A stretch of DNA of 64,000 bases from JBGAPH01 sp046349955. Lineage in GTDB: Bacteria; Planctomycetota; Planctomycetia; Pirellulales; JBGAPH01. The stretch is from assembly GCA_046349955.1 (NCBI GenBank), contig JAXMBI010000011.1:62001-126000 (forward strand), in the 5' to 3' direction. The notes beneath the pieces are model-generated. The model saw only the letters and a program-made list of their open reading frames with translations. It ran no database searches and was not told where the DNA came from. Position numbers and translations under genes: made by a program. Shown here piece after piece: positions 18,934 through 27,848 of the stretch. Positions within the stretch are counted from its first letter, which is position 1. The number at the start of each line of letters is the position of its first letter.

Positions 18934-21900
18934 ATGCTCCCCTTCCTTCGCCGTCAAACGAACTACCTGGTGCTCGCGCACTGCGCGCTCGTCGGTTGGG
19001 CGTGGTTTGCGCCGCCGGTGACTGCAGCTTCGTTCGACGTTGAAATCGCGCCGCTGCTCGCGCGGCGCTGTTTGGAGTGCCACAACCCGGCGGACACGAA
19101 GGGGGGCCTTGACCTGACGAGCGCCGAAGGCGCCCTGGCCGGCGGCGACAGCGGGCCGGCCCTGGTGCAGGGCAATCTCGAGGAGAGTTATCTCTGGGAG
19201 CGCATCGAACAGGACGAGATGCCGCCCAAGCATCCGCTCTCCCCCGCAGAGAAGGAGTTGCTCCGCCAGTGGATCGCAGCCGGTGGCGAATGGGGCAAGG
19301 CGCCCATCGATCGCTTCCGCTACACGAGCGACGCGCGGGCAGGCTACGACTGGTGGGCGCTGCGCCCGCTGAGCAGGCCAGCGCCCCCAGAGCAAGCTGT
19401 GCCCACCGGTTGGGAGCAGCCGATCGATCGATTTATCCTCGCGCGTCTAAGTGCGGCCGGGCTCTCGCCGTCTCCCCAGGCCGACCGGCGCACGCTCATT
19501 CGCCGGCTCTCGTTCGACCTGACCGGGCTGCCGCCCTCGCCTGAGGAAGTAAGCGCGTTCGAAAACGACGCCGATCCGGCGGCCTACGAGAATCTGGTCG
19601 ATCGGCTGCTGGCGTCCCCGGCTTACGGCGAGCGCTGGGGACGGCATTGGCTCGATCTGGCCCGTTTCGGCGAAAGCCACGGCTTCGAATACGATGAGCC
19701 CCGCCGAAATGCCTGGCCGTATCGCGATTGGGTGATCGAGGCGTTCAACCGCGATCTGCCGTACGATGAGTTCGCCCGCCAGCAGATTGCTGGCGATGTG
19801 CTGCAACCCGACGACCCGGCCGCGATCACCGCGACCGGCTTCCTTGTCGCCGGACCTTATGACACGCCCGGCCAAAACCAACAAAGCGCGGCGATGAAGG
19901 CCGTAGTGCGGCAGGATGAACTGGAAGATCTGGTCGCTGCCGTTGGGCAGACCTTTCTCGGTCTCACGGTCAACTGTGCCCGCTGCCACGACCACAAGTT
20001 CGATCCGATCCGGCAGCAAGAATACTACCGATTGACGGCGGCCCTCGGCGGCGTGCGGCACGGCGAGCGCGACGTGACGCCGGCGGCCGAGCTGGCAGAG
20101 CATGCGCGCGGCGTCGCTAGCGTGCAGACACGATTGGAGGCCTCGCGGGCAGAACTGGCGGCGATTGAAGAACCGGTCAAATCAGCCCTGCTGAACGAGC
20201 GCGAGAGCAAACCTGCCGATCTGCCGGCGCCGATAGCCCGCTGGGACTTCGACCACGATTTGCAGGACCAGATTGGCGAACTGCACGCTACCGCGCAGGG
20301 AGGTGCGTCGCTCGAAAAGGGAAGTTTGCGCGTCGACAGCCGCGCAGCCTACGCGGCGACCGGGCCGCTGAAGCGAGATCTGCGCGCCAAAACGCTGGCC
20401 GCCTGGGTGCGGCTCGACGACTTGAACCAGCGCGGCGGCGCAGCCATTGGCGTGCAGACGCCGGACGGCCGCCTGTTCGACGCCCTCGTCTTCGGCGAAC
20501 GCGAGCCAGGCCACTGGATGGCCGGAAGCGAAGGTTTTGCGCGCACCCAGCCGTTCGGCGGCGAGCCCGAAACCGAGGCCGTCCGCCGCGTCGTCCACGT
20601 GGCGATCGTCTACGGCGAAGACGGCGCGATCACCTGCTACCGCAACGGGCGCTCCTATGGGCAGCCCTATCAGAGCGGTCTGGCGACGTTTCCCGCAGGG
20701 CAGGCACAGGTCGTATTTGGGCTCCGCCATGCTCCCGTTGGCGAAGGCAAGCTGCTGGCCGCGGCCATCGAACAAGCAGAGCTCTACGACCGGGCCCTCT
20801 CGCCAGAAGAGGTCGCCGCGTCGGCCCACTTCGTTTCTGAAGAAGCGCTCGTCGAGCGACTCTCCCTCGCACAACGGGCCCGGCGCACCGAACTGCAAAG
20901 TCAAATCGTTGCGCTGCAAGCGCAGCTCGCGTCTCCGCCGCAGCGCATGACTTATGCCTGTGCACCGCGTCAGCCCGAACCCGCGCACGTGTTGCTCCGC
21001 GGCGATACGCGGACGCCCGGCGATGTTGTCTCGGCCGGCGCTTTGGCTGCGGTGGCCGGCCCGACCAGCGACTTCGGCCTGACCCCCGATGCCCCCGAGG
21101 GCCAAGGGCGGGCCGCGCTCGCCCGCTGGATCACCAACGCGGAAAACCCGCTCTTCGCGCGGGTCATCGTCAACCGCCTCTGGCATCACCACTTCGGCGG
21201 CGGGATCGTCGACACGCCCAATGACTTTGGCTTCAACGGCGGGCGGCCCTCGCATCCGGAACTGCTCGACTGGCTGGCCGCGGAGCTGATCGAGGGCGGC
21301 TGGCGCCTCAAGGCGCTGCACCGGCTGATCGTTACGTCGGCCGCCTATCAGCAAGTGTCGCTACCGCGGGCCGACGCGGCTCCCGTCGACGCTGGCAACC
21401 GGCTGTTGTGGCGGGCGCCGCTGCGGCGGCTCGAGGCCGAGGCGGTGCGCGACGCCGCGCTCGGCGTCGCCGGCCAACTCAACCCCCAGCGCGGCGGCCC
21501 CGGGTATCTCGACTATCAAGAGGTCAACCGGGCAGGATCGTGGTCATATCTGCCGACCGATTCGACGGACGAAAGCGCCCTAAGGCGCAGTGTCTATCGC
21601 ACTTGGGCGCGCGGCGGCCGCAGCGGTCTGCTCGACACGTTCGATTGCCCCGATCCCTCGACGATCTCACCCCGGCGAGCCGTGACCACGACCCCCCTGC
21701 AAGCGCTCGCGCTCCTCAACAACGCGTTCATGCTGCGAATGGCCGAGCATTTCGCGGCGCGATTGGAGCAGGAGCGCCCCCGCGACCGCGCGGCGCAGCT
21801 CGAGCGGGCCTACCGCCTGTCCTACGGCCGCCCGCCCAGCGCCGACGAATTGGCCGCCGCCGAACAAGTGGCAAGCGAGCATGGCCTGGAGGCCTTTACC

Positions 21901-21942
21901 CGCGCCCTCCTCAACAGCAACGAGTTCCTCTATGTCGAGTGA
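18934..21942 (+). CDS. PSCyt1/DUF1549/LamG-like/DUF1553 planctomycete cytochrome protein
   Basis: This 1002-residue exported protein starts at an ATG with GAGG upstream. In order it has a signal-like N-terminus; a PSCyt1 haem domain with C46-C49-H50 (CLECH) and the following NPADTKGGLDL; DUF1549 (about 155-365, FDLTGLPPSPEEV and NCARCHDHKFDPI with a second C-x2-C-H); a LamG/concanavalin-like insertion (about 425-630, ARWDFDHDLQDQIG to LYDRALSPEEV); and DUF1553 (about 720-990, NRLWHHHFGGGIVDTPNDFG, HRLIVTSAAYQQ, ALLNNAFMLRMAE). Such proteins are widespread in planctomycetes and are thought to act in extracytoplasmic polysaccharide oxidation or breakdown, but no reaction is proven. Its last 11 bases overlap the DUF1501 gene at 21932. 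Confidence 0.93.
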   Translation: MLPFLRRQTNYLVLAHCALVGWAWFAPPVTAASFDVEIAPLLARRCLECHNPADTKGGLDLTSAEGALAGGDSGPALVQGNLEESYLWERIEQDEMPPKHPLSPAEKELLRQWIAAGGEWGKAPIDRFRYTSDARAGYDWWALRPLSRPAPPEQAVPTGWEQPIDRFILARLSAAGLSPSPQADRRTLIRRLSFDLTGLPPSPEEVSAFENDADPAAYENLVDRLLASPAYGERWGRHWLDLARFGESHGFEYDEPRRNAWPYRDWVIEAFNRDLPYDEFARQQIAGDVLQPDDPAAITATGFLVAGPYDTPGQNQQSAAMKAVVRQDELEDLVAAVGQTFLGLTVNCARCHDHKFDPIRQQEYYRLTAALGGVRHGERDVTPAAELAEHARGVASVQTRLEASRAELAAIEEPVKSALLNERESKPADLPAPIARWDFDHDLQDQIGELHATAQGGASLEKGSLRVDSRAAYAATGPLKRDLRAKTLAAWVRLDDLNQRGGAAIGVQTPDGRLFDALVFGEREPGHWMAGSEGFARTQPFGGEPETEAVRRVVHVAIVYGEDGAITCYRNGRSYGQPYQSGLATFPAGQAQVVFGLRHAPVGEGKLLAAAIEQAELYDRALSPEEVAASAHFVSEEALVERLSLAQRARRTELQSQIVALQAQLASPPQRMTYACAPRQPEPAHVLLRGDTRTPGDVVSAGALAAVAGPTSDFGLTPDAPEGQGRAALARWITNAENPLFARVIVNRLWHHHFGGGIVDTPNDFGFNGGRPSHPELLDWLAAELIEGGWRLKALHRLIVTSAAYQQVSLPRADAAPVDAGNRLLWRAPLRRLEAEAVRDAALGVAGQLNPQRGGPGYLDYQEVNRAGSWSYLPTDSTDESALRRSVYRTWARGGRSGLLDTFDCPDPSTISPRRAVTTTPLQALALLNNAFMLRMAEHFAARLEQERPRDRAAQLERAYRLSYGRPPSADELAAAEQVASEHGLEAFTRALLNSNEFLYVE

Positions 21943-23371
21943 GCGCATCGACCGCCGCGATTTCTTTTCCTGGGTCGGCGGAGGGCTGCAAGGCGCGGCG
22001 CTCGCCGGGCTGCTGGCGCGTGAGGGCGTAGTTCGCGCCGCCAGCATCGCCGGCGAAGCGCACGATCCGCCGCCGCATCTTGCGCCCAAGGCCAAGCGCG
22101 CGATCCATATCTGCCTGTGCGGCGCGCTGAGCCACATCGATTCGTTCGACTACAAGCCGCTGCTGGAGAAGTTGCATGGCAAACCGCTGCCCAGCTCGGA
22201 GAAGCCCGACGTCTTCTTCGGCCAAGTGGGCCTGCTCCGCAAGCACGACTGGAACTTCAAGCAGCGGGGGGAAAGCGGGCTGTGGGTGTCGGACTTGTTT
22301 CCGCACCTAGCCGAGGTCGCCGACGAGTTGACGGTGATCCGCTCGATGTACGCCGAAACCTCGAACCACACGCCGGCCACGTTCCAGCAGAACACCGGCT
22401 TTCGGCTGAATGGCTTTCCCGTGCTCGGCTCGTGGCTGTCGTACGGCCTGGGGAGCGAGACCGACGAGCTGCCGGCGTTCGTCGTCATTCCCGATGCCCG
22501 CGGCTATCCGGCCGGAGGCACGATCAACTGGACCAACGGCTTCTTGCCCGCCCGGCACCAAGGCGTGCCGTTTCGCAGCCAGGGTGCGGCAATCGACGAT
22601 CTGTCGCCGGCCCAGCCGATCGCCGCCGACCGCGAGCAGGCCACGCGCAGGCTGCTGTTCGAGATGAACCGCCGCCACTTGGCCGAGCGCGGCGGCGAAG
22701 ACGCCCTCGCCGCGCGGATCCGCAGCTACGAGTTGGCGGCCAAGATGCAACTCGCCGTGCCTGCGGTGTCTGACCCGGCGACCGAAACGGCCGCCACGCA
22801 CGCGCTCTACGGCCTCGACCAGGCGGAGTCGGCCGATTTCGGCCGGGGCTGCCTGCTCGCGCGGCGGCTGCTCGAGCGCGGCGTGCGGTTCGTGCAACTA
22901 TTCTCGGGGGGCTCGTTCGGTTCTCCACGGATCAACTGGGACGGCCACGAGGACATGCGCGAGAACCACGGCCGCGAAGCGCCGCGCATCGATCGCCCCG
23001 TGGCGGGCCTGCTCCGCGACCTCCGGCAGCGCGGCCTGCTCGACGACACGCTGGTGCTCTTCACCACCGAGTTCGGCCGCACCCCCTTCACGCAATCGGC
23101 TGCCGACGAGGTGGGCACGGGGCGCGACCACAACCAATACGGCTTCTCCGTCTGGCTCGCCGGCGCGGGGCTCAAACACGGCCTGGGTTATGGCCAAACC
23201 GACGACGTCGGCTACCAGGCAGTCGAGAACCGCACCCACTGGAACGATTTTCATGCCACGGTGCTCCACCTGCTGGGCATCGACCACGAGCGGCTGACCT
23301 ATTACCACAACGGCATCGAGCGGCGGCTGACGAATGTGGCGGGGGATGTGATGGGCGGAATTCTGGCGTGA
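21932..23371 (+). CDS. DUF1501 protein with Tat-type leader
   Basis: This 479-residue protein begins MSSERIDRRDFFSWVGGG, with a twin-arginine-like motif followed by a hydrophobic stretch, so export by Tat is likely. The DUF1501 body is clear: IHICLCGALSHIDSFDYKP, VIRSMYAETSNHTPATF, GRGCLLARRLLERGVRFVQLFSGG, LVLFTTEFGRTPFTQSA and the C-terminal HWNDFHATVLHLLGID (separate segments). The longer frame starting at 21881 lies inside the upstream gene and has no leader, so the ATG at 21932 is chosen. The 11-base overlap with the cytochrome gene indicates translational coupling. Family certain, reaction unknown. Confidence 0.93.
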   Translation: MSSERIDRRDFFSWVGGGLQGAALAGLLAREGVVRAASIAGEAHDPPPHLAPKAKRAIHICLCGALSHIDSFDYKPLLEKLHGKPLPSSEKPDVFFGQVGLLRKHDWNFKQRGESGLWVSDLFPHLAEVADELTVIRSMYAETSNHTPATFQQNTGFRLNGFPVLGSWLSYGLGSETDELPAFVVIPDARGYPAGGTINWTNGFLPARHQGVPFRSQGAAIDDLSPAQPIAADREQATRRLLFEMNRRHLAERGGEDALAARIRSYELAAKMQLAVPAVSDPATETAATHALYGLDQAESADFGRGCLLARRLLERGVRFVQLFSGGSFGSPRINWDGHEDMRENHGREAPRIDRPVAGLLRDLRQRGLLDDTLVLFTTEFGRTPFTQSAADEVGTGRDHNQYGFSVWLAGAGLKHGLGYGQTDDVGYQAVENRTHWNDFHATVLHLLGIDHERLTYYHNGIERRLTNVAGDVMGGILA

Positions 23372-23495
23372 ACCGCTGGTTCTCGTCATTTCTGCGCGAG
23401 CGTCCGCCGCGCCAAAAAAACTTGCCGCCCCGAAGACCGGATTGCAGTTCTGATTAAGGTCGGACTTTGATCAACGCGGGTGTTCGAGGTGAAAA

Positions 23496-24635
23496 ATGGA
23501 CATCAGCCAAATGATTCGCGTGCTAAGGTTGGCATTTGCCGCGCTCAGTCTCTTGGGGCTGACGGTCTGGGACTCGGTTGGCAGGGCAGCCGAGTTTAGG
23601 GGCATTGGGACGCTGCCAGGCAGCAAGCAGACCGAAGTCACGGGGATTTCGGCGGACGGCAGTGCGATGGTCGGCTACACCATTTCTGACCAAGAAGTCA
23701 GCCCCCGGGCTTACCTTTGGACCGATGCGGGCGGCATCGAGTCTCTCGGGTCGCTTTCCCCGAACAGGTTCTCCGCGGCGACCTCGATCTCGGCCGATGG
23801 AAAGGTGATTGTAGGCGGCTCGGCTAAAGTCGACACGCCAACGAATCACTCCGAAGCGTTTCGTTGGACGCGAGACGGAGGTATGGTCGCACTTGGCGAA
23901 CTCCCCGGAGGCGAGATCGATAGCTCCGCCACGGGTGTCTCGGCCGATGGAAGCGTGGTCGTGGGTGTTTCGTCCGTCAAAGGCGGGTACGAGGCATTTC
24001 GGTGGACGGCTTCCGCCGGAATCGAAGGGCTCGGATGGCCGCGATGGTCGAACGTCAGTGCGGCCTATGGCGTGTCGGGGGACGGCCAGGCCATGCTTGC
24101 CCAAGACAATCACAATTACCTCGTCGGCGGGAATGCCTATTGGTCGTTTCTCGTCCGCGGATCAGAACCGATGCAACGCATCGAAAACCCTGACGGCGTT
24201 CGAGCCAACTTTGGGAAAGCGATTTCTGGCGACGGCAAGGTCGTCGTTGGTTCGAGCACTCGCATCGTCAACGATCAGGTGTTGGAAACCCCGTTCCGAT
24301 GGACGCAGGAGACCGGATTGGTTGAGCTGGGCAATCCGGCGGGGGCCACCTGCTGCTCCCGCGCGCTCGATGTGTCAGCCGACGGCGCCCGGATCGTGGG
24401 CTCGACTTCGATTGCCGGCAAGGGCCACAGCTTTCTCTGGGACAAACTCCACGGATTCCGAGATTTGCAAACGTTGCTCGAGGCGGACGCCACAACGAAG
24501 GCCGCCGTGCAGGGTTGGCGCCTAGAAGCTGCCTACACGATTTCGGACGATGGAACCGTGGTCGCCGGCGCTGGGATTGATCCCGAGGGCCACCGCTCCG
24601 TTTGGCGAGCCGTGCTCGACGTGGAAACGCGTTAG
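23496..24635 (+). CDS. Secreted HAF-repeat beta-propeller-like protein
   Basis: This 379-residue protein has a signal peptide (MIRVLRLAFAALSLLGLTVW, cleavage near GRAAE) and about seven repeats of roughly 45-60 residues. Each contains [IV]S.DG...VG followed by a FRWT-type strand: ISADGSAMVGYT, ISADGKVIVGGS, VSADGSVVVGVS, ISGDGKVVVGSS, VSADGARIVGST and ISDDGTVVAGAG. This is the HAF family of probable extracellular repeats; binding or structural roles are inferred. The frame stops at TAG (24633) straight after VLDVETR, while the same frame beyond it reads a GDANLDGTTNLGD dockerin-like loop (see the separate entry). No obvious neighbours share its function. Confidence 0.85.
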   Translation: MDISQMIRVLRLAFAALSLLGLTVWDSVGRAAEFRGIGTLPGSKQTEVTGISADGSAMVGYTISDQEVSPRAYLWTDAGGIESLGSLSPNRFSAATSISADGKVIVGGSAKVDTPTNHSEAFRWTRDGGMVALGELPGGEIDSSATGVSADGSVVVGVSSVKGGYEAFRWTASAGIEGLGWPRWSNVSAAYGVSGDGQAMLAQDNHNYLVGGNAYWSFLVRGSEPMQRIENPDGVRANFGKAISGDGKVVVGSSTRIVNDQVLETPFRWTQETGLVELGNPAGATCCSRALDVSADGARIVGSTSIAGKGHSFLWDKLHGFRDLQTLLEADATTKAAVQGWRLEAAYTISDDGTVVAGAGIDPEGHRSVWRAVLDVETR

Positions 24636-24815
24636 CTGCTCGAGGGAGACGCGAACCTCGACGGCACAACGAACTTGGGCGACCAAGGGAACGACGAAAG
24701 TGGTAGGGCCATCCCCACGGTATTCGAGGTGGCCGGCCACCGGCGAACCCGCGGGCACGCTGGGCCAAACTTCACCCGTCCGGCAGCTTTGACGAGACTG
24801 TCGAGCGGTGTTTAG
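24636..24815 (+). pseudogene. Possible lost dockerin-like tail of the HAF protein
   Basis: In the same frame as the HAF gene, immediately after its TAG, the codons read LLEGDANLDGTTNLGD and then run on without further motif to a TAG at 24813. GDANLDG..NLGD matches the calcium-loop start of the dockerin-like modules that end many planctomycete secreted proteins. The simplest reading is a nonsense mutation plus decay of the tail. Stop-codon readthrough or chance similarity cannot be excluded. Confidence 0.4.
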
Positions 24816-24829
24816 CTTGGAAATACGCT

Positions 24830-25315
24830 TCAGCCCGTCGGCGGGCTCTCGTTGTTGGCAGCCGCTTCCTTCATGGCCCGCGCCAGCCAGCGATCGAGCT
24901 GGTTGGCGAAGGCCTGGCGATTGCGGGCAGTGAAGCCGGAGGGGCCGTGCATCGTGCGGCCGGCGCCGCGCATCTCGTCGATGAGATTCCGCACGGCGTG
25001 CCGCTCGCCGACGTTGACGTCGGTGTACAGTTCGCCCCGCGGATCGAGGGCCTGAGCGCCTTTGCCGACGACCTCGGCCGCCAGCGGGATGTCGGCGGTG
25101 ATCACGAGATCGCCGGGAGCGACCAACTCCACGATCCGCCGATCGGCCTCGTTCATGCCGCCGGGGACTAGCAGGGTGTGGATGCGTGGAGACCGCGGCG
25201 CTTGCAGGATTTGGTTCGCCACCAGAGTCACGTCGACCTGGCCCCGCTTCGAGGCGCGGTAGAGCAACTCCTTGATCTCGCCGGGACAGGCGTCTGCGTC
25301 GACCCAAATTTGCAT
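24830..25315 (-). CDS. YaiI/YqxD family (UPF0178) protein
   Basis: This 161-residue cytoplasmic protein matches the UPF0178 family over its whole length: IWVDADACPGEIKELLYRAS at the start, VANQ, HTLLVPGGMNEADRRIVELV, DLVITADIPLAAEVV, and DVNVGERHAVRNLIDEMR. The Asp-rich start suggests a PIN-like/NYN nuclease fold, but no activity has been assigned with certainty. It is encoded on the strand opposite the HAF gene, with which it converges, and about 40 bases downstream of the PfpI-like gene (same strand), so the two may share a transcript. Confidence 0.92.
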   Translation of the reverse strand: MQIWVDADACPGEIKELLYRASKRGQVDVTLVANQILQAPRSPRIHTLLVPGGMNEADRRIVELVAPGDLVITADIPLAAEVVGKGAQALDPRGELYTDVNVGERHAVRNLIDEMRGAGRTMHGPSGFTARNRQAFANQLDRWLARAMKEAAANNESPPTG

Positions 25316-25354
25316 GGCTGCTCCGCGGCGCCGTGGGTTAGGGACACGAACGTC

Positions 25355-25942
25355 TCACACGCCCACCGGCGTCCCCAACACCTCGAGAAACGCCCGCATC
25401 CACGCCGGGTGAGCGGTCCAGGCGGCCGCGGTCACCAGGTTGCCGTCGACGTGGGCGCTGTCCAGCCCGGGGCTAGGCTCGGCCCACTGGCCGCCGGCCA
25501 CCTGCAACTCGGGCCGCACCGCGGGGTAGCCGCAGCAACTCTTGCCGCGGAGGACGTCGGCGGCAGCCAGAATTTGCGGGCCGTGGCAGATCGCCGCGAT
25601 CGGCTTGCCGGCCGTGGCGAAGTGCTTCACCAGCGCAAGCACCTTAGGGTCGAGCCGCAGGTACTCAGGCGCCCGGCCGCCGGGAATCACCAGAGCGTCG
25701 TAGTCCTCCCCGCGGACCTGCTCGAAGGCGTAGTTCAGCCGAAAGTTGTGCCCGCGCTTCTCGGTGTAGGTCTGATCCCCCTCGAAGTCGTGGATCGCGG
25801 TGGCCACAGTCTGGCCCGCCTGCTTGCCAGGACACACGGTGTCAACGCGGTGGCCGACCATCAGCAGCATCTGGAAAGGGACCATGACCTCGTAGTCCTC
25901 CACGAAGTCGCCGACGAGCATCAGGATGCGTTTCTGGGGCAT
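25355..25942 (-). CDS. DJ-1/PfpI family protein
   Basis: This 195-residue protein shows the DJ-1/PfpI fold: RILMLVGDFVEDYEVMVPFQML at the N-terminus, DYDALVIPGGRAPEYLR, and the nucleophile elbow AAICHGPQILAAADVLRG with the reactive Cys at about residue 119. The family includes proteases, glyoxalases and deglycase-like stress proteins, and sequence alone does not separate these. The conserved Glu near the N-terminus (VEDYE) and His after the Cys are present, so an active site is plausible. It starts at an ATG at 25942 and is followed by the YaiI-like gene on the same strand. Confidence 0.9.
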   Translation of the reverse strand: MPQKRILMLVGDFVEDYEVMVPFQMLLMVGHRVDTVCPGKQAGQTVATAIHDFEGDQTYTEKRGHNFRLNYAFEQVRGEDYDALVIPGGRAPEYLRLDPKVLALVKHFATAGKPIAAICHGPQILAAADVLRGKSCCGYPAVRPELQVAGGQWAEPSPGLDSAHVDGNLVTAAAWTAHPAWMRAFLEVLGTPVGV

Positions 25943-26000
25943 GATCAGAGCCGAGGGGACGGTGCGGAATGCGAACGCTGCGGCAATTGTCCGGCGACGC

Positions 26001-26088
26001 CGTAGGGTGCGTCAAGCGAAGCGCGGACGCACCATCCTCCCCCGCAATGCCTGTTGGTGCGTCTGCGCTTCGCTTGACGCACCCTACG
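26001..26088. repeat. 34-bp inverted repeat, REP/MITE-like
   Basis: The left arm 26001-26034 and the right arm 26055-26088 are reverse complements over 34 positions with one mismatch, separated by a 20-base loop. Each arm begins or ends with the CGTAGGGTGCGTCAAGCGAA type core. The element lies in the intergenic gap before the 66-residue protein gene. It has no open frame, so it is a non-autonomous element or a stable RNA hairpin rather than a gene. Confidence 0.85.
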
Positions 26089-26180
26089 CATGCCCTCGCT
26101 GCTGCGTCGGGTTGTCGGACTGCCGTGGGGCGAGTAGGGTAACGGGGGTGCCTTTTCTACTGTCTCAACGCGGCGCGACC

Positions 26181-26381
26181 ATGCCTTCCAGCGACAACCA
26201 GAACGAGCTCATCGAGTTTCTCCGCGGCGCGGGGCACTCGCCGGCCGACATCGAAAAGATCATGGCCCGGCTCGAGCGCTACGACTTCGAGACGCAGCAC
26301 GACTCGATCATGGATTCGATCGGCAGCGGCTCGATCGACCTGGCGGCCATCATCAAGGAAGCGCTCGGCGAGAGCGAGTAG
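26181..26381 (+). CDS. Small conserved hypothetical acidic protein
   Basis: The ATG at 26181 gives 66 residues, MPSSDNQNELIEFLRGAG at the start and IDLAAIIKEALGE at the end, rich in Glu/Asp and helical in appearance. There is no membrane segment, metal site or signal. The longer frame from 25926 crosses the inverted repeat and codes a Cys/Arg-rich sequence of no likely meaning, so it is not used. The gene lies five bases before the cupin gene, and the two are probably co-transcribed. Function not recognised. Confidence 0.7.
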   Translation: MPSSDNQNELIEFLRGAGHSPADIEKIMARLERYDFETQHDSIMDSIGSGSIDLAAIIKEALGESE

Positions 26382-26386
26382 CGCCC

Positions 26387-26752
26387 ATGACGCCTGCTGC
26401 GACCGCGCCGCGCTGGGAGCTTATCGACTTCGATCAAATCGCCGGCGTTCCCTGCCCCTGCGGCACGGCGCGGAGGGCGCTGGCCGACGCGGCCGATCTG
26501 CCGTTCACGCTCCATCGCACGCAGATCGAAGCGGATGCCCGCACGCACTACCATCGAGGGCTGACGGAGACCTATTTCGTGCTCGAGTGCGGTTGCGAGG
26601 CCGGCATGGAGCTCGATGGCGAAGCCGTGGCGCTGCGGCCTGGCCTGGCCGTCGTCATCCGTCCCGGCGTGCGGCATCGGGCGGTCGGGCAAATGACGGT
26701 GCTCATCTTCGTGACGCCGAAGTTCGACCCGGCGGACGAGTGGTTCGACTAG
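26387..26752 (+). CDS. Small cupin-domain protein
   Basis: This 121-residue protein has the cupin signature: HYHRGLTETYFVLECGCEAGMELDGE (motif 1, with HxH..., Glu) and VIRPGVRHRAVG (motif 2). It is a one-domain cupin, likely binding a metal through the histidines. Cupins of this size range from dioxygenases and isomerases to mannose-6-phosphate-isomerase-like proteins, and nothing here fixes the substrate. It starts five bases after the upstream small gene, in the same operon. Confidence 0.85.
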   Translation: MTPAATAPRWELIDFDQIAGVPCPCGTARRALADAADLPFTLHRTQIEADARTHYHRGLTETYFVLECGCEAGMELDGEAVALRPGLAVVIRPGVRHRAVGQMTVLIFVTPKFDPADEWFD

Positions 26753-26876
26753 CGCGCCTCGACCCGCCAACCACCTCCCCGGCGAGCGGCCCGGCGTAAG
26801 CCGGCCGACAATTCCCCGCCGCGGACGCCAGCCAACTGGCGTATCGAGCCCCCGCCTGGCCCGCTAAAATGCCGTC

Positions 26877-27803
26877 ATGCAATCGAATCTCACTTTGGTG
26901 GCCTATTGCGTCTTGGTCGCCGCCGCCTCGCTCGTCGGCGGCTGGGTCCCCTTCTGGACGCAGCTCACGCATGCCCGCATGCAAATGCTGATGAGCTTCG
27001 TGGCCGGCCTGATGCTGGGCGTGGCCCTGTTCCACATGCTGCCCCATGCCGTTGCCGAAGGGCTCTCGCTCGATCAGGCAATCTTGGGGCTCGTGGGCGG
27101 GCTCTTGGCCATGTTCTTCATGATTCGCTTCCTGCATTTCCATCAGCACGGCCCCGGCGGCACGGTGCCTGACTGCGAGGAGCACAGCCCGCACGAGCAC
27201 CACACGCACGACCACCATCATCACGGCCACTCCCATGGCGACTCTTGCGCTCCGGCCAGCGTCCACCGCTTTAGCTGGCTCGGCATCGCCATTGGACTGG
27301 CGGTGCATACGTTTCTCGACGGCGTGGCGCTGGCAGCCAGCGTGGAATCCGAATCGGCGCATGGCGGCGTGCGCTCGGCCGGCCTGGGCACGCTCTTGGC
27401 CGTGGCCCTGCACAAGCCGCTGGATGCCATGTCGATCACCTGCCTGCTCTCGGCTGGCGGCTGGTCGGCCGGGTTCCGGCAAGCGGTGAACCTGGCGTTT
27501 GCCCTGGTCGTGCCGCTGGGGGCGGCCGGATTCTATCTGGGCACGTCGCTCGTGCCCGTCGATCAGCACCTCGTGGTTGGCTGGGCGTTGGCGTTCTCGG
27601 CCGGCATGTTTCTCTGCATTTCGCTGGGCGACCTGCTTCCCGAGGTCGAGTTCCACGCGCACGACCGCACCAAGCTCTCTTTCTTGCTTGTCCTTGGCCT
27701 CGCCGCCGCCTATGCCATCGGCCTGCTCGAAGGGCCTAATCATGGCCACGATCACGGCCACGGCGCGAACGCACACGAAGCCCATGATCATGGGCACAAG
27801 TAA
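26877..27803 (+). CDS. ZIP family metal (zinc/iron) transporter
   Basis: This 308-residue inner-membrane protein has about eight membrane helices and a His-rich cytoplasmic loop at 98-124 (EHSPHEHHTHDHHHHGHSHGD) typical of ZIP transporters. The conserved transmembrane metal-binding motifs are visible: HTFLDGVALAA (HxxxD, helix 4) and HKPLDAMSITCL (HxxxD, helix 5). The C-terminus carries another His cluster (NHGHDHGHGANAHEAHDHGHK). Transport of Zn2+ or a related divalent ion into the cytoplasm is the family role. It precedes the hypothetical gene at 27849, separated by about 45 bases. Confidence 0.94.
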   Translation: MQSNLTLVAYCVLVAAASLVGGWVPFWTQLTHARMQMLMSFVAGLMLGVALFHMLPHAVAEGLSLDQAILGLVGGLLAMFFMIRFLHFHQHGPGGTVPDCEEHSPHEHHTHDHHHHGHSHGDSCAPASVHRFSWLGIAIGLAVHTFLDGVALAASVESESAHGGVRSAGLGTLLAVALHKPLDAMSITCLLSAGGWSAGFRQAVNLAFALVVPLGAAGFYLGTSLVPVDQHLVVGWALAFSAGMFLCISLGDLLPEVEFHAHDRTKLSFLLVLGLAAAYAIGLLEGPNHGHDHGHGANAHEAHDHGHK

Positions 27804-27848
27804 GTGGCACGGGCTTCTAGGCTGTGCTGCCCGCAGCCGAGGAACGCC

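Noticed and set aside
24522..25307. 261-codon minus-strand frame overlapping the YaiI gene
   Set aside because: It overlaps the YaiI gene in a different frame and lacks any domain; YaiI is complete.
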